A stretch of DNA of 64,000 nucleotides from Alphaproteobacteria bacterium. Lineage in GTDB: Bacteria > Pseudomonadota > Alphaproteobacteria > RF32 > CAG-239. The first letter of the stretch is position 1; the number at the start of each line of letters is the position of its first letter. This document shows positions 43,101 through 52,222 of this stretch, piece by piece. The notes beneath the pieces were generated by a model that saw only the letters and a program-made list of their open reading frames with translations, was not told the DNA's origin and ran no database searches. Both the position numbers and the translations under genes were made by a program. The stretch lies in NCBI GenBank assembly GCA_900769705.1, contig CAAGHP010000003.1, positions 1 to 64,000 of the forward strand, written 5' to 3'.

Positions 43101-44327
43101 GATGAAATTTCCAACTTGGCTAAGGACCGCGATGATGAAATCGCCATTATCAGAAGAAGCTACGATGCTCGCTTGAAGTCTATGCTTACAGGCCAAACCG
43201 TGGTTGACGCTCCAAAAGGCATTGCTAAAAACGTTAAGCTGACAGCAGATATTCTGGAAGCTATTCCATCGACTCAATGGCGCAAAATCGTTGTTAAAGA
43301 CGAAGATGTTATGGCTAAGATTGAAGAATTTTCTGCCGCATTTGACGCTCGTTTGGAAAATATTCAAAAACGTTTTGAAAATAAAGTTGAAAAAGTTCAG
43401 CGCGGTGATGATTTGCTGCCGGGCGTTTTGAAAATGGTTAAAGTGTTTATCGCTACCAAGAGAAAAATGCAAACCGGTGATAAAATGGCCGGCCGTCATG
43501 GTAACAAAGGTACGGTTTCTCGCGTATTGCCGCTGGCCGATATGCCTTATACCGAAGATGGAACACCGGTTGATGTAGTACTGAATCCACTTGGTGTGCC
43601 TTCTCGTATGAACGTGGGACAAATTTTGGAAACACACTTGGGCTGGGCTGCCAAAGAACTTGGCGCACAACTCAATGAAATGTGCGAACAATATAAACGT
43701 GGTGAAAAAACTATTGACGAACTGAATGCCCGCTTGAGAGAAATCTATGGCGATAAGCAGTATAAACGCGATGTTGAACCGCTTACTGAACCGGAAAAAA
43801 TTGAAATGATTTCCAACTTGAAACGCGGTGTGCCGATGGCTACTCCGGTATTTGACGGCGCTACAGGCGATGATATCAACAAAATGCTGTCAATGGCTGG
43901 TTTGCCGACATCTGGTCAAATTGACTTGTATGACGGTCGTACCGGTGAAAAATTTGATCGTAAAGTAACCGTTGGTGTTATGTATATGATTAAATTGCAC
44001 CATATTGTTGATGAAAAAATGCACGCACGTTCAGTTGGTCCGTACAGCTTGGTTACTCAGCAACCTTTGGGCGGTAAAGCTCAATTCGGTGGTCAACGTT
44101 TTGGTGAAATGGAAGTTTGGGCTCTGCAGGCCTACGGCGCTGCCTATACCTTGCAGGAAATGCTTACCATTAAGTCCGATGACGTTGCCGGCAGAACAAA
44201 AGTTTATGAAGCTATTGTTCGCGGCGAAGACAGCTTTGAAACCGGTGTTCCGGAATCCTTTAACGTATTGGTTAAAGAAATAAAATCGCTGTGTCTGAAT
44301 GTTGAAATGTTAAATGAAGAAGCGTAA
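40149..44327 (+). CDS. rpoB: RNA polymerase beta subunit
   Basis: 1392 residues from the ATG at 40149 (GAGG 9 nt upstream); an in-frame ATG 18 bp earlier lacks a ribosome site. The start [17 protein letters not shown] matches alphaproteobacterial RpoB. Landmarks: the rifampicin region [30 protein letters not shown] (wild-type residues throughout), [26 protein letters not shown], and the C-terminal [18 protein letters not shown]. It forms one half of the catalytic cleft. rplKAJL, which normally precede rpoB, are not here. Confidence 0.98.
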   Translation: [1392 protein letters not shown]

Positions 44328-44345
44328 GCTGAGGAGTCATAACAA

Positions 44346-47300
44346 ATGAATAATGAAATAATGAATATGTTTAATCAGCAGCAGCCGTCGACTGAAGAAA
44401 ATTTTGATGAAATCAAAATTTCGATTGCTTCTCCTGAACAAATTCGTTCTTGGTCTTATGGTGAAGTTAAAAAACCTGAAACCATTAACTATAGAACATT
44501 TAAACCGGAAAAAGACGGTTTGTTCTGTGCTCGTATTTTTGGTCCTGTAAAAGACTATGAATGTTTGTGCGGAAAATATAAACGTATGAAATACCGCGGT
44601 ATCGTCTGCGAAAAATGCGGCGTTGAAGTTACTTTGTCAAAAGTTCGCCGTGAGAGAATGGGACACATTGAACTGGCAGCTCCGGTTGCGCATATTTGGT
44701 TTCTGAAATCTCTGCCGTCCCGTATTTCTGTGCTTACCGGTATTCCGATGAAGGCTTTGGAAAGAGTTCTTTACTTTGAAAGCTATGTTGTGATTGAACC
44801 GGGTTTGACACCGCTGACAGTAAATCAACTGCTGACAGAAGATGAATATCAGGATGCTATCGACCAATATGGCGAAGATTCATTCAGAGCCGGTATCGGC
44901 GCCGAAGCTTTGCGCGAAATCCTTTCCAATATAGATTTGGAAGCAGAACGCGCTTCTATGCGTGCTGATTTGAAAGAAACAACTTCCGAAGCTAAGCGCA
45001 AAAACTTGGTTAAACGCTTGAAGTTGGTTGAAGCTTTCTTGGAATCAAACACCAAACCGGAATGGATGATTCTGACTGTATTGCCGGTTATTCCACCTGA
45101 TTTGCGTCCGTTGGTTCCTTTGGATGGCGGCCGATTCGCTACATCTGATTTGAACGATTTGTATCGCCGCGTGATTAACCGTAACAATCGTTTGAAGAGA
45201 TTATTGGAATTGCATGCTCCGGACATCATTATCCGCAACGAAAAACGTATGCTGCAAGAATCTGTAGACGCTTTGTTTGACAACGGCCGCCGCGGCCGCG
45301 CCATTACCGGCACAAGCAAACGTCCGCTGAAATCTTTGTCGGATATGCTTAAAGGTAAACAAGGCCGTTTCCGTCAGAACTTGTTGGGTAAACGTGTTGA
45401 CTATTCAGGCCGTTCGGTTATTACCGTTGGTCCGGAACTCAAAATGCACCAATGCGGTTTGCCGAAAAAGATGGCTTTGGAATTGTTTAAACCTTTCGTT
45501 TATGCCAAATTGGAAATGTATGGCATGGCCACAACCATCAAAGCTGCCAAGCGCATGGTTGAAAAAGAACGTCCGGAAGTTTGGGATATTTTGGAAGAAG
45601 TTATTCGCGAGCATCCAGTATTGCTGAACCGTGCGCCGACTTTGCACAGATTGGGTATTCAAGCCTATGAACCGGTTTTGGTAGAAGGTAAGGCTATTCA
45701 CTTGCACCCGTTGGCTTGTACAGCGTTCAACGCCGACTTCGATGGCGACCAAATGGCTGTTCACGTTCCGTTGTCTATTGAAGCGCAGTTAGAAGCCCGC
45801 GTTTTGATGATGTCTTCAAACAACATTTTGTCTCCGGCTTCCGGCAAGCCTATTATCGTTCCTTCACAAGATATGGTATTGGGTATCTATTACTTGTCAT
45901 ATGATGCCGATGACATGTTGGGGCAGGGCAGTATTTATGCCAGTCCGGAAGAATGTATGTTGGCTTTGAATGCTAAAGTTGTCGATATGCATGCCAAAAT
46001 CAAATGTCGTATGGACTATGTCGGTGATGACGGTAAACTGCATCACGGTATTGTTGACACAACTCCGGGTCGTTTGATTATATCTGATATTTTGCCGAGA
46101 AAAGACGGCAAACTGATTGAGGGTGTTCCGTTCTCGCTTGTAAACCGCTTGATGAAGAAAAAGCAAATTTCTCAGATTATTGATGAAGTTTATCGTGTCT
46201 GCGGCGGTAAAGAAACTTGTATCATGGTTGATAAAATCATGGGTATGGGTTACAAATACGCATGCTTGTCCGGTATTTCATTCGGTAAAGACGATTTGAT
46301 TGTTCCGGCATCTAAGGAAAAATTGATTGCCGAAACTTCTGCTCAGGTTAAAGAATTTGAGCAGCAATATCAAAACGGTTTGATTACAAAAGGCGAAAAA
46401 TATAACAAGGTGGTAGATATCTGGGCTGCTTGCACCGATAAAGTTGCCGATGAAATGATGAAAAATATTTCTAAAGCTGACCACGGTTATTATAACTCAG
46501 TATTTATGATGGCTGACTCAGGAGCCCGCGGTAGTGCTGCGCAAATGCGCCAATTAGCAGGTATGCGTGGTTTGATGGCTAAACCGTCTGGTGAAATTAT
46601 CGAACAACCGATTATTTCTAACTTTAAAGAAGGTTTGACCGTGTCTGAGTACTTTAACTCAACCCACGGTGCTCGTAAAGGTTTGGCCGATACCGCTTTG
46701 AAAACAGCTAACGCCGGTTACTTAACCCGTCGTTTGGTTGATGTGGGTCAAGATGTGGTAATTACCGAAACCGATTGCGGTACTGAACGCGGTATTATCG
46801 TTCGTCCGGTTGTTGACGGTGGCAACGTTATTGCTTCTATCGGCGAAAGAATTTTGGGGCGTACGGCTCAAGAAGATATTTTGCACCCAGAAACCGGCGA
46901 AGTCTTGGTTAAAAAAGGCAAATTGATTGACGAAGCCGATGTTGAAAAAGTTGAAAAGGCTGGTGTAGAACAAGTTAAGATTCGTTCAGTATTGACCTGC
47001 GAATGCGAAAACGGTGTTTGCGCTGCATGTTACGGTCGTGACCTGGCTCGCGGTAATCCGGTTAACATTGGTGAAGCTGTCGGCGTTATTGCTGCTCAGT
47101 CAATCGGTGAACCTGGTACCCAATTAACCTTGCGTACCTTCCACATCGGCGGTGCGGCTTCTAAGTCTGCCGAGCAGGCAAGCATTGAGGTTCCGTTTGC
47201 CGGTATTTTGAAACTCGAAAACGGTCACACCGTTACTAATGCGGATAATCACTTGATTATTTTGTCTCGTAACTGCGATATCGTTATTCAAGATGCTCAA

Positions 47301-48542
47301 GGTCGTGAAAAATCACGCCACCATGTTCCTTATGGCGCCAAAGTTTTGGCTCAGGAAGGTGTTGAAGTGGCTAAAGGACAAAAGATTGCCGAGTGGGATC
47401 CGTTTATGGTTCCGGTTATTTCAGAAAAAGCCGGTAAAGCTCAGTTGGTAGACCTTATTCCAAATGTTTCCGTAAAAGAAAATATGGATGAAACAACAGG
47501 TATTTCTTCTAAAATCGTTATTGATTGGCAGTCCGGTCCGTCTTCTAATGCTAACTTAAAGCCAAGCATTACTTTGAAAGACGAAAAAGGCAATCCGGTA
47601 ACCTATGATTCCGGTAAAGAAGTGCGCTACTATCTGTCGGTTGATGCTGTGCTGAATGTTGACAACGGTGATGAAATCAAAGTTGGTGACATTATCGCTC
47701 GTATTCCGAGAGAAAGCACCAAAACAAAAGATATTACCGGTGGTTTGCCGCGTGTGGCTGAATTGTTTGAAGCACGCCGTCCAAAAGACCCTGCTGTTAT
47801 TTCTGATATTGATGGTATGGTTGAATACGGTAAAGACTACAAGGCTAAACAGCGTATTACTGTTATTCCGACAGAAGGTAATCCGGTAGAATACTTGATT
47901 CCAAAGGGACGCCGTTTGGTGGTTCAAGACGGAGATATTGTAAAGAAAGGTGATATGCTTGTAGAAGGCACACCGGCTCCGCATGATATCTTGCGCGTTT
48001 TGGGCGTGGAAAAATTGGCCGAATATTTGGTTCAGGAAGTTCAAGCCGTATACCGTCTGCAAGGTGTGGCCATCAATGATAAGCACATTGAAGTGATTGT
48101 ATCACAAATGTTGCGTAAAGTTGAAATTACCGCTCCGGGCGATACCACATTCTTGATTGGCGAACAAGTAGACCGCGATGTATTTGAAACCGAAAACAAC
48201 AAAGTAATTAAAGAAGGCGGACAGCCTGCTGTTGCCGATCCAATTTTGCTTGGTATCACTAAGGCTTCATTGCAGACTAAGTCGTTTATTTCTGCCGCTT
48301 CATTCCAAGAAACAACTCGTGTATTGACTGAAGCTGCCGTTGAAGGCAAGGTAGATAAGCTCACCGGTTTGAAAGAAAACGTAATCGTAGGTCGTTTGAT
48401 TCCGGCCGGTACCGGTAATGTATTGCGCTCTTTGCGCCGCGTCGCAGCTCAAAATGACAAGGAAATTCTTGCTATGAGAGAAGCTAAGGCAGTCGAAGAC
48501 GGCAATGCCGCATTAGAAAATAATGCAGAACCGGCTAAATAA
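44346..48542 (+). CDS. rpoC: RNA polymerase beta' subunit
   Basis: 1398 residues, 18 bp after rpoB with GAGGAG before the ATG. The N-terminal zinc ribbon is C-x-C-x12-C-x2-C (CLCGKY...CEKCGV). The catalytic Mg loop is NADFDGDQMAVH. The second zinc site is CECENGVCAACYGRD. The trigger loop region is GEAVGVIAAQSIGEPGTQLTLRTFHIGG. It ends LRSLRRVAAQND and a short acidic tail. Complete and normal for alphaproteobacteria. Confidence 0.98.
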   Translation: MNNEIMNMFNQQQPSTEENFDEIKISIASPEQIRSWSYGEVKKPETINYRTFKPEKDGLFCARIFGPVKDYECLCGKYKRMKYRGIVCEKCGVEVTLSKVRRERMGHIELAAPVAHIWFLKSLPSRISVLTGIPMKALERVLYFESYVVIEPGLTPLTVNQLLTEDEYQDAIDQYGEDSFRAGIGAEALREILSNIDLEAERASMRADLKETTSEAKRKNLVKRLKLVEAFLESNTKPEWMILTVLPVIPPDLRPLVPLDGGRFATSDLNDLYRRVINRNNRLKRLLELHAPDIIIRNEKRMLQESVDALFDNGRRGRAITGTSKRPLKSLSDMLKGKQGRFRQNLLGKRVDYSGRSVITVGPELKMHQCGLPKKMALELFKPFVYAKLEMYGMATTIKAAKRMVEKERPEVWDILEEVIREHPVLLNRAPTLHRLGIQAYEPVLVEGKAIHLHPLACTAFNADFDGDQMAVHVPLSIEAQLEARVLMMSSNNILSPASGKPIIVPSQDMVLGIYYLSYDADDMLGQGSIYASPEECMLALNAKVVDMHAKIKCRMDYVGDDGKLHHGIVDTTPGRLIISDILPRKDGKLIEGVPFSLVNRLMKKKQISQIIDEVYRVCGGKETCIMVDKIMGMGYKYACLSGISFGKDDLIVPASKEKLIAETSAQVKEFEQQYQNGLITKGEKYNKVVDIWAACTDKVADEMMKNISKADHGYYNSVFMMADSGARGSAAQMRQLAGMRGLMAKPSGEIIEQPIISNFKEGLTVSEYFNSTHGARKGLADTALKTANAGYLTRRLVDVGQDVVITETDCGTERGIIVRPVVDGGNVIASIGERILGRTAQEDILHPETGEVLVKKGKLIDEADVEKVEKAGVEQVKIRSVLTCECENGVCAACYGRDLARGNPVNIGEAVGVIAAQSIGEPGTQLTLRTFHIGGAASKSAEQASIEVPFAGILKLENGHTVTNADNHLIILSRNCDIVIQDAQGREKSRHHVPYGAKVLAQEGVEVAKGQKIAEWDPFMVPVISEKAGKAQLVDLIPNVSVKENMDETTGISSKIVIDWQSGPSSNANLKPSITLKDEKGNPVTYDSGKEVRYYLSVDAVLNVDNGDEIKVGDIIARIPRESTKTKDITGGLPRVAELFEARRPKDPAVISDIDGMVEYGKDYKAKQRITVIPTEGNPVEYLIPKGRRLVVQDGDIVKKGDMLVEGTPAPHDILRVLGVEKLAEYLVQEVQAVYRLQGVAINDKHIEVIVSQMLRKVEITAPGDTTFLIGEQVDRDVFETENNKVIKEGGQPAVADPILLGITKASLQTKSFISAASFQETTRVLTEAAVEGKVDKLTGLKENVIVGRLIPAGTGNVLRSLRRVAAQNDKEILAMREAKAVEDGNAALENNAEPAK

Positions 48543-48563
48543 TAAAGCAGGTTTCTAACTCCG

Positions 48564-48604
48564 AAAAAAAGCTCCATTGTTCATTGAATGATGGAGTTTT
48601 TTTT
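48564..48604 (+). terminator. Terminator of rpoBC
   Basis: CTCCAT (48572-48577) with ATGGAG (48591-48596), extended by flanking A- and T-runs. Confidence 0.9.
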
Positions 48605-48708
48605 ATATCTAAAATAAAAAATGGATTACAAGAGCAGTCTTTATGCCAGTTATACATTATTGATAGATTGGGATAATTTTTCTTTACAAGATTTTTGTTT
48701 GCCGATAA

Positions 48709-48917
48709 TATAATTTTGAAAGTGCAATAGCGCTTTCAGGGCGTCAGAAACCCTTTAAAATAACAGTCGCTAGCATGGCGGCTATATAAAATTATGCCGA
48801 TTTTCTGTTCGTTGGACGGATGTCGGCTAAATAAGGTTTTGTACTGAATAAGTCGAGCCATTTGTTATTTTATGGTTTCTGAACATCCGCCCGCTATTTG
48901 CAGCGGGTTTTGTTTTT
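48709..48917 (+). promoter_or_regulatory. Type 2 structured leader RNA with terminator (copy B)
   Basis: TATAAT at 48709-48714 starts the unit. The stems of copy A recur with changed bases: AAGTGC/GCGCTT 5' hairpin; P1 GGGCG 48739-48743 with 48888-48892; P2 CAGAAACC 48745-48752 with 48874-48881; P3 AAAATAACA 48757-48765 with 48863-48871; P4 AGTCGC 48765-48770 with 48778-48783; P5 GCCGA 48796-48800 with 48823-48827. The terminator CCCGCT/AGCGGG (48890-48895, 48902-48907) with TTTTGTTTTT again overlaps the 3' side of P1. Unpaired blocks such as GGCTAAATAAGGTT and CTGAATAAG are nearly identical to copy A. Confidence 0.78.
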
Positions 48918-48945
48918 ATGCAACAACTTTAGGAGGTTTAGAAAT

Positions 48946-49548
48946 ATGCGTAAAAAATCCCAATCCGGCCGAAGCATGATAGAAATGCTTGGCGTACTGG
49001 CAATCATCGCCGTACTGACCATCGGAGGTATTGCAGGATATTCCAAGGCTATGCAAATGTATAAACTTGATAAATGGAGCTATAATTTAACTCAGGTTAT
49101 AGTCGGTACTCAAACTATGTATATGAATCAAAAATCTTATGGCGACTCAGTTAAAGATATTACAAGAACCTTGCTTGATACGGGCGTTATTCCTAAGGGA
49201 ATGCTTGATGATAACAATAAAGATTTGTTTGGCAATAAATTACAAATTTTAACAAGATATTGGAATAGGTACGGGATACGTTTGAATGTGTATCATAAAA
49301 TGCCTGCCGGAAAAGACGCGGTCGCCTGTTGCAAAAAACTGTATGAAATGGGGCAGAGTTTTAACGGTGCTTGGATAGTGTGGAATGAAAATTATAATTA
49401 TGGCGTATGCGGAAAATCCGCACCGACGCAGTATGTAAAAGATATGCATTGCAAGCCGTATAATTTGGCAGAAGTTGCTCAAAATTGCCAAAACTGCGAA
49501 TTAAATCAATGCGGAATAGTGTTTTTGTTTGATAATAATGTGTTTTAG
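48946..49548 (+). CDS. Prepilin-like protein with short canonical leader
   Basis: 200 residues from the ATG at 48946, which has a perfect AGGAGG 8 nt before it. The leader MRKKSQSG is cut before RSMIEMLGVLAIIAVLTIGGIAGYSKAM, giving a 192-residue mature protein; this gene shows the ancestral form of the family. It ends EVAQNCQNCELNQCGIVFLF with the family CxxC. Compared with its paralogues it has extra Tyr/Asn and a second CC pair (VACCKKLYE). It follows a type 2 leader. Pilus or pseudopilus partner genes are not in the window. Confidence 0.85.
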   Translation: MRKKSQSGRSMIEMLGVLAIIAVLTIGGIAGYSKAMQMYKLDKWSYNLTQVIVGTQTMYMNQKSYGDSVKDITRTLLDTGVIPKGMLDDNNKDLFGNKLQILTRYWNRYGIRLNVYHKMPAGKDAVACCKKLYEMGQSFNGAWIVWNENYNYGVCGKSAPTQYVKDMHCKPYNLAEVAQNCQNCELNQCGIVFLFDNNVF

Positions 49549-49703
49549 GGTTCTACGTCAAAGAAAGGTGCAAAAGCCTTGCAAACAAGTTTGCGGCGAG
49601 CAGTGTCTTTCGCGTCGCAGCGGCTCAACCATCGCGATTGCTCGGTTTTGCCGGCTATCCGCTTCGAACTCTCTTATCGAGTTCGCTTCTCCCGGCTTTA
49701 AAA
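49549..49703 (+). other. GC-rich non-coding gap with inverted repeat
   Basis: No credible ORF. CGAACTC/GAGTTCG (49665-49671 with 49679-49685) forms a 7-bp hairpin inside a stretch noticeably richer in G+C than its surroundings, and CCGGC motifs (49651, 49692) flank it. It looks like a scattered repeat unit, but no second copy is in the window. Confidence 0.35.
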
Positions 49704-49734
49704 CAAAAAAACACCCATTCTTGCGAATGAGTGT
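49704..49734 (-). terminator. Terminator of tRNA-Leu
   Basis: The minus-strand stem ACACTCATTC/GAATGGGTGT (49725-49734 with 49711-49720, one mismatch) is followed by TTTTTTT. Confidence 0.85.
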
Positions 49735-49745
49735 TTTTAGCTTTA

Positions 49746-49832
49746 TGGTAGGGCCGGAGAGAATCGAACTCTCAAGACATTGCTGCCACCAGATTTTGAG
49801 TCTGGCGCGTCTACCAATTCCGCCACAACCCC
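49746..49832 (-). tRNA. tRNA-Leu (anticodon CAA)
   Basis: 87 nt with encoded CCA. The acceptor GGGGTTG pairs with CGGCCCT (G-U pairs included), the D-arm region is GGCGGAATTGGTAGACGC, the anticodon stem CCAGA/TCTGG encloses loop CTCAAAA, a long variable arm follows (TGGCAGCAATGTC), and the T-arm is GAGAGTTCGATTCTCTC. The long variable arm and anticodon CAA identify a class II leucine tRNA. Confidence 0.95.
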
Positions 49833-49970
49833 ATAAAAATTACACTACGTTAATAACTGATATTTTTGCAGTAGTCAAGTGTTTTTTTGCATTTTTGTAA
49901 ATATTTTTGCTTTGCTTTTGTTTTAGGCTGTGGTATACTTCTGCCCAGTTGATAAAAAATTGAGGTTACA

Positions 49971-51503
49971 GTGGAAAATTTAGAGCATCAGGCTTCGGTT
50001 TTATTTGGCGAAAAAGAATATCAAAAAGCTTTGGAAATTTACCAACTTTTATTGCAAGGCAATCCAAAGGTAGAAAAATATGCGATTGCATGTGGTAATT
50101 GTTTTGATTCTCTGGGGAATAAAGAAAAAGCCATAGAACTTTATACTCAAGCTCTCAAGCTGAATAAAAATTCAGAAGCGGCACTGCTTAACCTTTCTAC
50201 CATAAATTATGAAATCGGTGAATATGATAAGTCAGCTGATTTTGCTCAAAAAACTTTAGAGTTAAATCCGAATAATATGTCAGCATGGCAAAATCTGGCT
50301 AACATAGCGTTTTGCCGCGGCAACTATGATGATGCTTTGATATATTATCAAAAAATGTATGAGCAGAATAATAACAGTTATATTGCCATGATAAATTTGG
50401 CCAATACTTATTATTCTTTAGGTAAATATGTTTTGGCACTGGAATTTGCTAAAAAGTCGCTGGAACGCCATCCGTCAAGCGTGGTTGCCAATATGATTTC
50501 CGGAAATTCGCTTGTGGCGCTGGGCAGATATGAAAAAGCCATAGATAAATATTTGCTGGCGTATGAACTTGATGAACATAACCGCGAAGTTTTGAATGCC
50601 CTGAGCGAAACATATCGTTCTATGAATGATTGGGAAAATTGTATTGTTTTTGCTTGGCGCTATGTTAAAACCGCGCCGGAGCAAACCGATGAAATAAATT
50701 TGAATTTCGGGTATTTATTGTACGAGTGTTACTCGGAAAAAAGTGAAGAATTAGCTAAAAAATATGCTTCAAAATGGCTGAATTTTTTTCCTAATAATAA
50801 AATTGTGCAGCACATGGCCTGTGCTTTGACAAACGGCCATGCGCTTTTAAATTCGGATAGTCATTTTATCAAGGCCACATTTGATGCTTTTGCACCTGAT
50901 TTTGATGATACGCTGAAATCGCTAGATTATCAGGCTCCGGCTCTGATTGAAAATGAGGCAGCCAAACATCTGAAAAGTTCTGTGTTCAAAGGTTATCATA
51001 TATTGGATTTAGGCTGCGGCACCGGTTTATGCGGTGAAAAAATGAAAAAATTTGCCTCTCGCAAAGGTCTTATCGGCGTTGATTTGTCCGAAAAAATGCT
51101 GGAAGAGGCTAAAGAAAAAAAGATTTATGCCCAGCTGATTTGCGATGATATCTGCCATTATATGGAAACAACCGAATACTATTTTCATGTGATTATCGCT
51201 TCGGATGTGCTGACTTATTTCGGAGATTTAACAAAGGTGTTTGTGCGTGTTTCCAAATCTTTGACACCGGAAGGATTGTTCTTTTTTTCGGTGACCGAGA
51301 ATCATTATAATGATGATGACTTTTTTATGGCTCCAAGCGGACGTTTTGTACACAATCCGAATTATGTTGAGCGAGTATTAAAAAGTGTCGGGTTAAAGCT
51401 TGTGAACTGTGAACGCCATATTTTACGCAATGAGGCGGAAAGTCCTGTATATGGCTATATTTTTGCAGCAGTTAAACCATGTATAAATAAGAGCAGGGTG
51501 TAA
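49971..51503 (+). CDS. TPR protein fused to a SAM methyltransferase
   Basis: 510 residues, GTG start with TGAGG 6 nt before it. Residues 1 to about 270 are seven or so TPR units (for example KEKAIELYTQALKLNKNSEAALLNLSTINYEIGEYDKS). Residues from about 335 form a class I methyltransferase: HILDLGCGTGLCGEKM (SAM loop), LIGVDLSEKMLEEA, AQLICDDICHYM, and DVLTYFGDLTKVFVRVSKSLTPEGLFFFS. The substrate is unknown; the TPR part probably binds it. The stop overlaps the next ATG (TAATG), so the two products are coupled. Confidence 0.85.
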   Translation: MENLEHQASVLFGEKEYQKALEIYQLLLQGNPKVEKYAIACGNCFDSLGNKEKAIELYTQALKLNKNSEAALLNLSTINYEIGEYDKSADFAQKTLELNPNNMSAWQNLANIAFCRGNYDDALIYYQKMYEQNNNSYIAMINLANTYYSLGKYVLALEFAKKSLERHPSSVVANMISGNSLVALGRYEKAIDKYLLAYELDEHNREVLNALSETYRSMNDWENCIVFAWRYVKTAPEQTDEINLNFGYLLYECYSEKSEELAKKYASKWLNFFPNNKIVQHMACALTNGHALLNSDSHFIKATFDAFAPDFDDTLKSLDYQAPALIENEAAKHLKSSVFKGYHILDLGCGTGLCGEKMKKFASRKGLIGVDLSEKMLEEAKEKKIYAQLICDDICHYMETTEYYFHVIIASDVLTYFGDLTKVFVRVSKSLTPEGLFFFSVTENHYNDDDFFMAPSGRFVHNPNYVERVLKSVGLKLVNCERHILRNEAESPVYGYIFAAVKPCINKSRV

Positions 51504-52222
51504 TGAAAAAAATACTGCTGTTTATTATTATTCTTTGCTGTTTTGCTTTTAATGTCTGCGCTTATGACAGATATAATCCGAATACCAGTTCTGTTTCAGA
51601 AGCCGCTGTACGCCGAAGAGCGTTTAATGCGCCGGCTTACGTTTCTAACAATGCCAGGCGGCTGACTGCATATTTGGTCAAGCCTTTTGATAACAATATT
51701 GATAAACTGCGGGTAATTGCCTATTGGATAGCTTCGCATATTGCTTATGACGGCTATAAATATAATAACGGGCAAGGAAATATTAGAAATTTCGGCTTTC
51801 ATTATGATGTTTTCAAGGCTCGTACTGGTATTTGCTCGGATTTTGCCTTACTTTTTCAAGAAATGTCTTTATATGCAGGGATTCGTAATGTTAAATATGT
51901 TTCGGGATATGTTGTTACAACTACCAGGCTGCGCAGTGAATATCCCAACCGCCTGCTTGGTGATGGACATGCCTGGAACAGTGTAAAAATTAAAGGTAAA
52001 ACTTATTATATTGATACTACTTGGATGGCTCCGCAGAAAATCGTTCCGCAAGGCAAAAGCAATCGGACTTCGTTACAGCATAAATTTACGATAAAACGCC
52101 GTGTCCGGTCAAAGTTGCAAACTGATGTGGCCAAAAATATAAATACTTATTACTTTTTATTTACTCCGCAAGATGAAGTGCGTAAATTTGGCGAACATCA
52201 TTATGCAGCTCGTTCGTATTAA
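51503..52222 (+). CDS. Secreted transglutaminase-like cysteine protease
   Basis: 239 residues. The signal peptide ends near CAYDRY. The Transglut_core fold shows the catalytic triad in order: Cys in TGICSDFALLFQEM, His in GDGHAWNSVKIKGKTYYID, and Asp in YIDTTWMAP. Bacterial members hydrolyse or remodel peptides in the envelope. Translationally coupled to the TPR-methyltransferase. Its 3' end overlaps the convergent ybgC gene by 4 bp. The Arg/Lys-rich stretch after the domain is unusual. Confidence 0.85.
   Translation: MKKILLFIIILCCFAFNVCAYDRYNPNTSSVSEAAVRRRAFNAPAYVSNNARRLTAYLVKPFDNNIDKLRVIAYWIASHIAYDGYKYNNGQGNIRNFGFHYDVFKARTGICSDFALLFQEMSLYAGIRNVKYVSGYVVTTTRLRSEYPNRLLGDGHAWNSVKIKGKTYYIDTTWMAPQKIVPQGKSNRTSLQHKFTIKRRVRSKLQTDVAKNINTYYFLFTPQDEVRKFGEHHYAARSY

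Noticed and set aside
42951..43691. Minus-strand ORF (246 codons) opposite rpoB
   Set aside because: Antisense to a fully conserved rpoB, with random-like composition rich in His/Phe/Asn.
49529..49900. Plus-strand ORF (123 codons) across the tRNA-Leu region
   Set aside because: It reads through the tRNA complement and terminator, as many false ORFs over tRNA genes do.
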